Source: Streptomyces sp. NBC_00390
GTDB taxonomy: Bacteria; Actinomycetota; Actinomycetes; Streptomycetales; Streptomycetaceae
Direction: 5' to 3'
Length of the DNA stretch: 64,000 bases
Assembly (NCBI RefSeq): GCF_036057275.1
Contig: NZ_CP107945.1
Span: forward strand, 5,456,001 to 5,520,000
A program made the position numbers and the translations under genes. The notes beneath the pieces were generated by a model. The model searched no databases, was not told where the DNA came from, and saw only the letters and a list, made by a program, of their open reading frames with translations. This document shows positions 62,781-64,000 of the stretch, in pieces (the stretch's first letter is position 1; every line of letters starts with the position of its first letter).

Positions 62781-63968
62781 CTAGAACAGCGAGTGCAGCA
62801 GCTTGTTCGGGGAGCCCGTACGCGGGTCCACGACCTTGCCGCTGGTTGCGTTGTTCACCAGCGCGTCCCTGACCTGGGCCGGGGTCGCGGCCGGGTGGGC
62901 CGCCAGATACAGCGCGGCGACACCGGCCGTGTGCGGCGTGGCCATCGAGGTGCCGGAGATGGTGTTCGTCGCGGTGTCGTTGTCCTTCCACGCCGAGGTG
63001 ATGCTCACGCCCGGTGCGAACAGGTCGAGACAGGTGCCGTAGTTGGAGAACGACGCGCGCCGGTCCGTGTTGTCAGTCGCGCCGACCGTGATCGCCTCGG
63101 GGACGCGGGCGGGCGAGTAGTTGCACGCGTTGACGGGCCAGCCCAGGATGTTGCCGTTGCCCGCCGCGATGGCGTAACTGACGCCCGACGCGATGGACTT
63201 CTTCACCGCGTTGTCCAGGGCCGTGTTGGCGCTGCCGCCCAGGCTCATGTTGGCGACGGCCGGCTTCTTGGCGTTGGCGGTCACCCAGTCGACGCCCGCG
63301 ATGACGCCGGCGTTCGTGCCGGAGCCGTTGCAGTCCAGGACGCGTACGGCGATCAGGTTGACGCCCTTGGCGACGCCGTACGTCCTGCCGCCGACCGTGC
63401 CCGCGACATGTGTGCCGTGGCCCTGGCAGTCCTGGCCGTTGTGGCCGCCGCCCACCGTGTCCGTGCCGACGCTCGCGCGCCCGCCGAACTCGCTGTGAGA
63501 GGTACGGATTCCGGTGTCGATGATGTAGGCGTTCACGTTCGACGCGGGTGTGTTGTACGTGTACGTCTTCGACAGCGGCAGGTTGCGCTGGTCGATGCGG
63601 TCGATGCCCCAGGTGGCGTTGGTCTGGGTCTCGCTGATCCGGACCGTGGCGTTCTGCTCGACGTATGCCACACGCGGATCTGCCGCTAGGGCCCGCGCCT
63701 TGGCCGCCGACATCGATGTGGAGAAGCCCTTCAGGGCATTGCGGTAGGTGTGCTTCGGCGTGACGCCCAGATCGGCGGCGCGCGTGCTGCCGTCCTTCAG
63801 GACGACGATCCAGCTGTTCTGGATGGCGGTTGCAGTGGGGGCGAGACGAAGATCGCCGATCGTCGCGCTCTGCGCGGTGGGGGAAACGGCGAACTGGAGA
63901 CCTGCCGCAAGGACGACTGCGGGTATCAGCGTCCCGATGCGGCGGGCAGAGACTCTCATCTCGTGCAC
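62781..63968 (-). CDS. secreted subtilisin-like serine protease (S8)
   Basis: A 395-residue exported protease with a signal peptide (TLIPAVVLAAGLQFAVSP), an I9 propeptide (SWIVVLKDG ... VAYVEQNATV, about residues 50-110) and an S8 catalytic domain of proteinase-K type. The triad is Asp in YIIDTGIRTSHSEF (about 150), His in GHGTHVAGTVGG (about 183) and Ser in SGTSMATPH (about 340). There is no C-terminal extra domain. GTG 63968 is used; ATG 63959 is equally possible. It is probably degradative and near the window edge. Confidence 0.92.
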   Translation of the reverse strand: MHEMRVSARRIGTLIPAVVLAAGLQFAVSPTAQSATIGDLRLAPTATAIQNSWIVVLKDGSTRAADLGVTPKHTYRNALKGFSTSMSAAKARALAADPRVAYVEQNATVRISETQTNATWGIDRIDQRNLPLSKTYTYNTPASNVNAYIIDTGIRTSHSEFGGRASVGTDTVGGGHNGQDCQGHGTHVAGTVGGRTYGVAKGVNLIAVRVLDCNGSGTNAGVIAGVDWVTANAKKPAVANMSLGGSANTALDNAVKKSIASGVSYAIAAGNGNILGWPVNACNYSPARVPEAITVGATDNTDRRASFSNYGTCLDLFAPGVSITSAWKDNDTATNTISGTSMATPHTAGVAALYLAAHPAATPAQVRDALVNNATSGKVVDPRTGSPNKLLHSLF

Positions 63969-64000
63969 CTGACCTTTCGTTGACCGATCACGGACAAGGA

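Overview
The window looks like chromosomal DNA of a Streptomyces or close relative. G+C is very high, third codon positions are almost all G or C, GTG and TTG starts are common, and stop/start overlaps (ATGA, GTGA) are frequent. Typical families are present: a PucR regulator, a CitA-type citrate synthase, a RecD2 helicase, LAXTG surface proteins and DUF4291/DUF4259/DUF993 proteins. I found no tRNA or rRNA genes, no insertion sequence, no CRISPR array and no replication origin. Functions come from motifs and family patterns recalled from memory; no database search was run.

Layout. 1-3.1 kb: phosphatase-like protein, two tiny convergent ORFs and a LuxR-type two-component pair. 3.1-6.5 kb: small membrane protein, TesB thioesterase, acyl-CoA dehydrogenase and an orphan SLATT-like two-TM protein. 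6.5-12.8 kb: PucR regulator divergent from a symporter / agmatinase-type ureohydrolase / ThDP-enzyme operon that looks like uptake and breakdown of a guanidino compound. 12.8-14.9 kb: small uncharacterised proteins, one resembling the C-terminal (Cas11-like) part of Cas8c/Csd1. 15-25 kb: a fused ABC exporter with a degenerate first ATPase site, a LAXTG surface protein beside the deletion scar of a tandem paralogue, a small four-Cys secreted protein, an S37 peptidase and a Tat-type GH3 hexosaminidase. 25-33 kb: LysR/EamA pair, MarR-GNAT fusion with a TIM-barrel isomerase, then LacI divergent from an oxidoreductase / DUF993 / isomerase operon. 33-35 kb: remains of an Rhs polymorphic toxin with two intact Imm50-like immunity genes. 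35-43.5 kb: RecD2, citrate synthase, a copper chaperone under a CsoR-like operator, TetR with an MMPL exporter, and a small HTH protein.

43.8-51.2 kb is a myo-inositol catabolic locus: an IolE-like gene divergent from iolC, an aldolase, iolB, iolD and mmsA, tightly coupled by overlaps. Together these would convert inosose to methylmalonyl/malonyl semialdehyde and on to acyl-CoA.

51.3-58 kb is the most unusual block: a collagen-like secreted protein followed on the same strand by four tandem secreted YVTN beta-propeller paralogues, each with the same C-terminal two-Cys domain and the same upstream DNA block. 58.3-64 kb: DUF4291 protein, a WXG100-like/DUF6571-like/lipoprotein operon, and a secreted subtilisin-like protease at the right edge.
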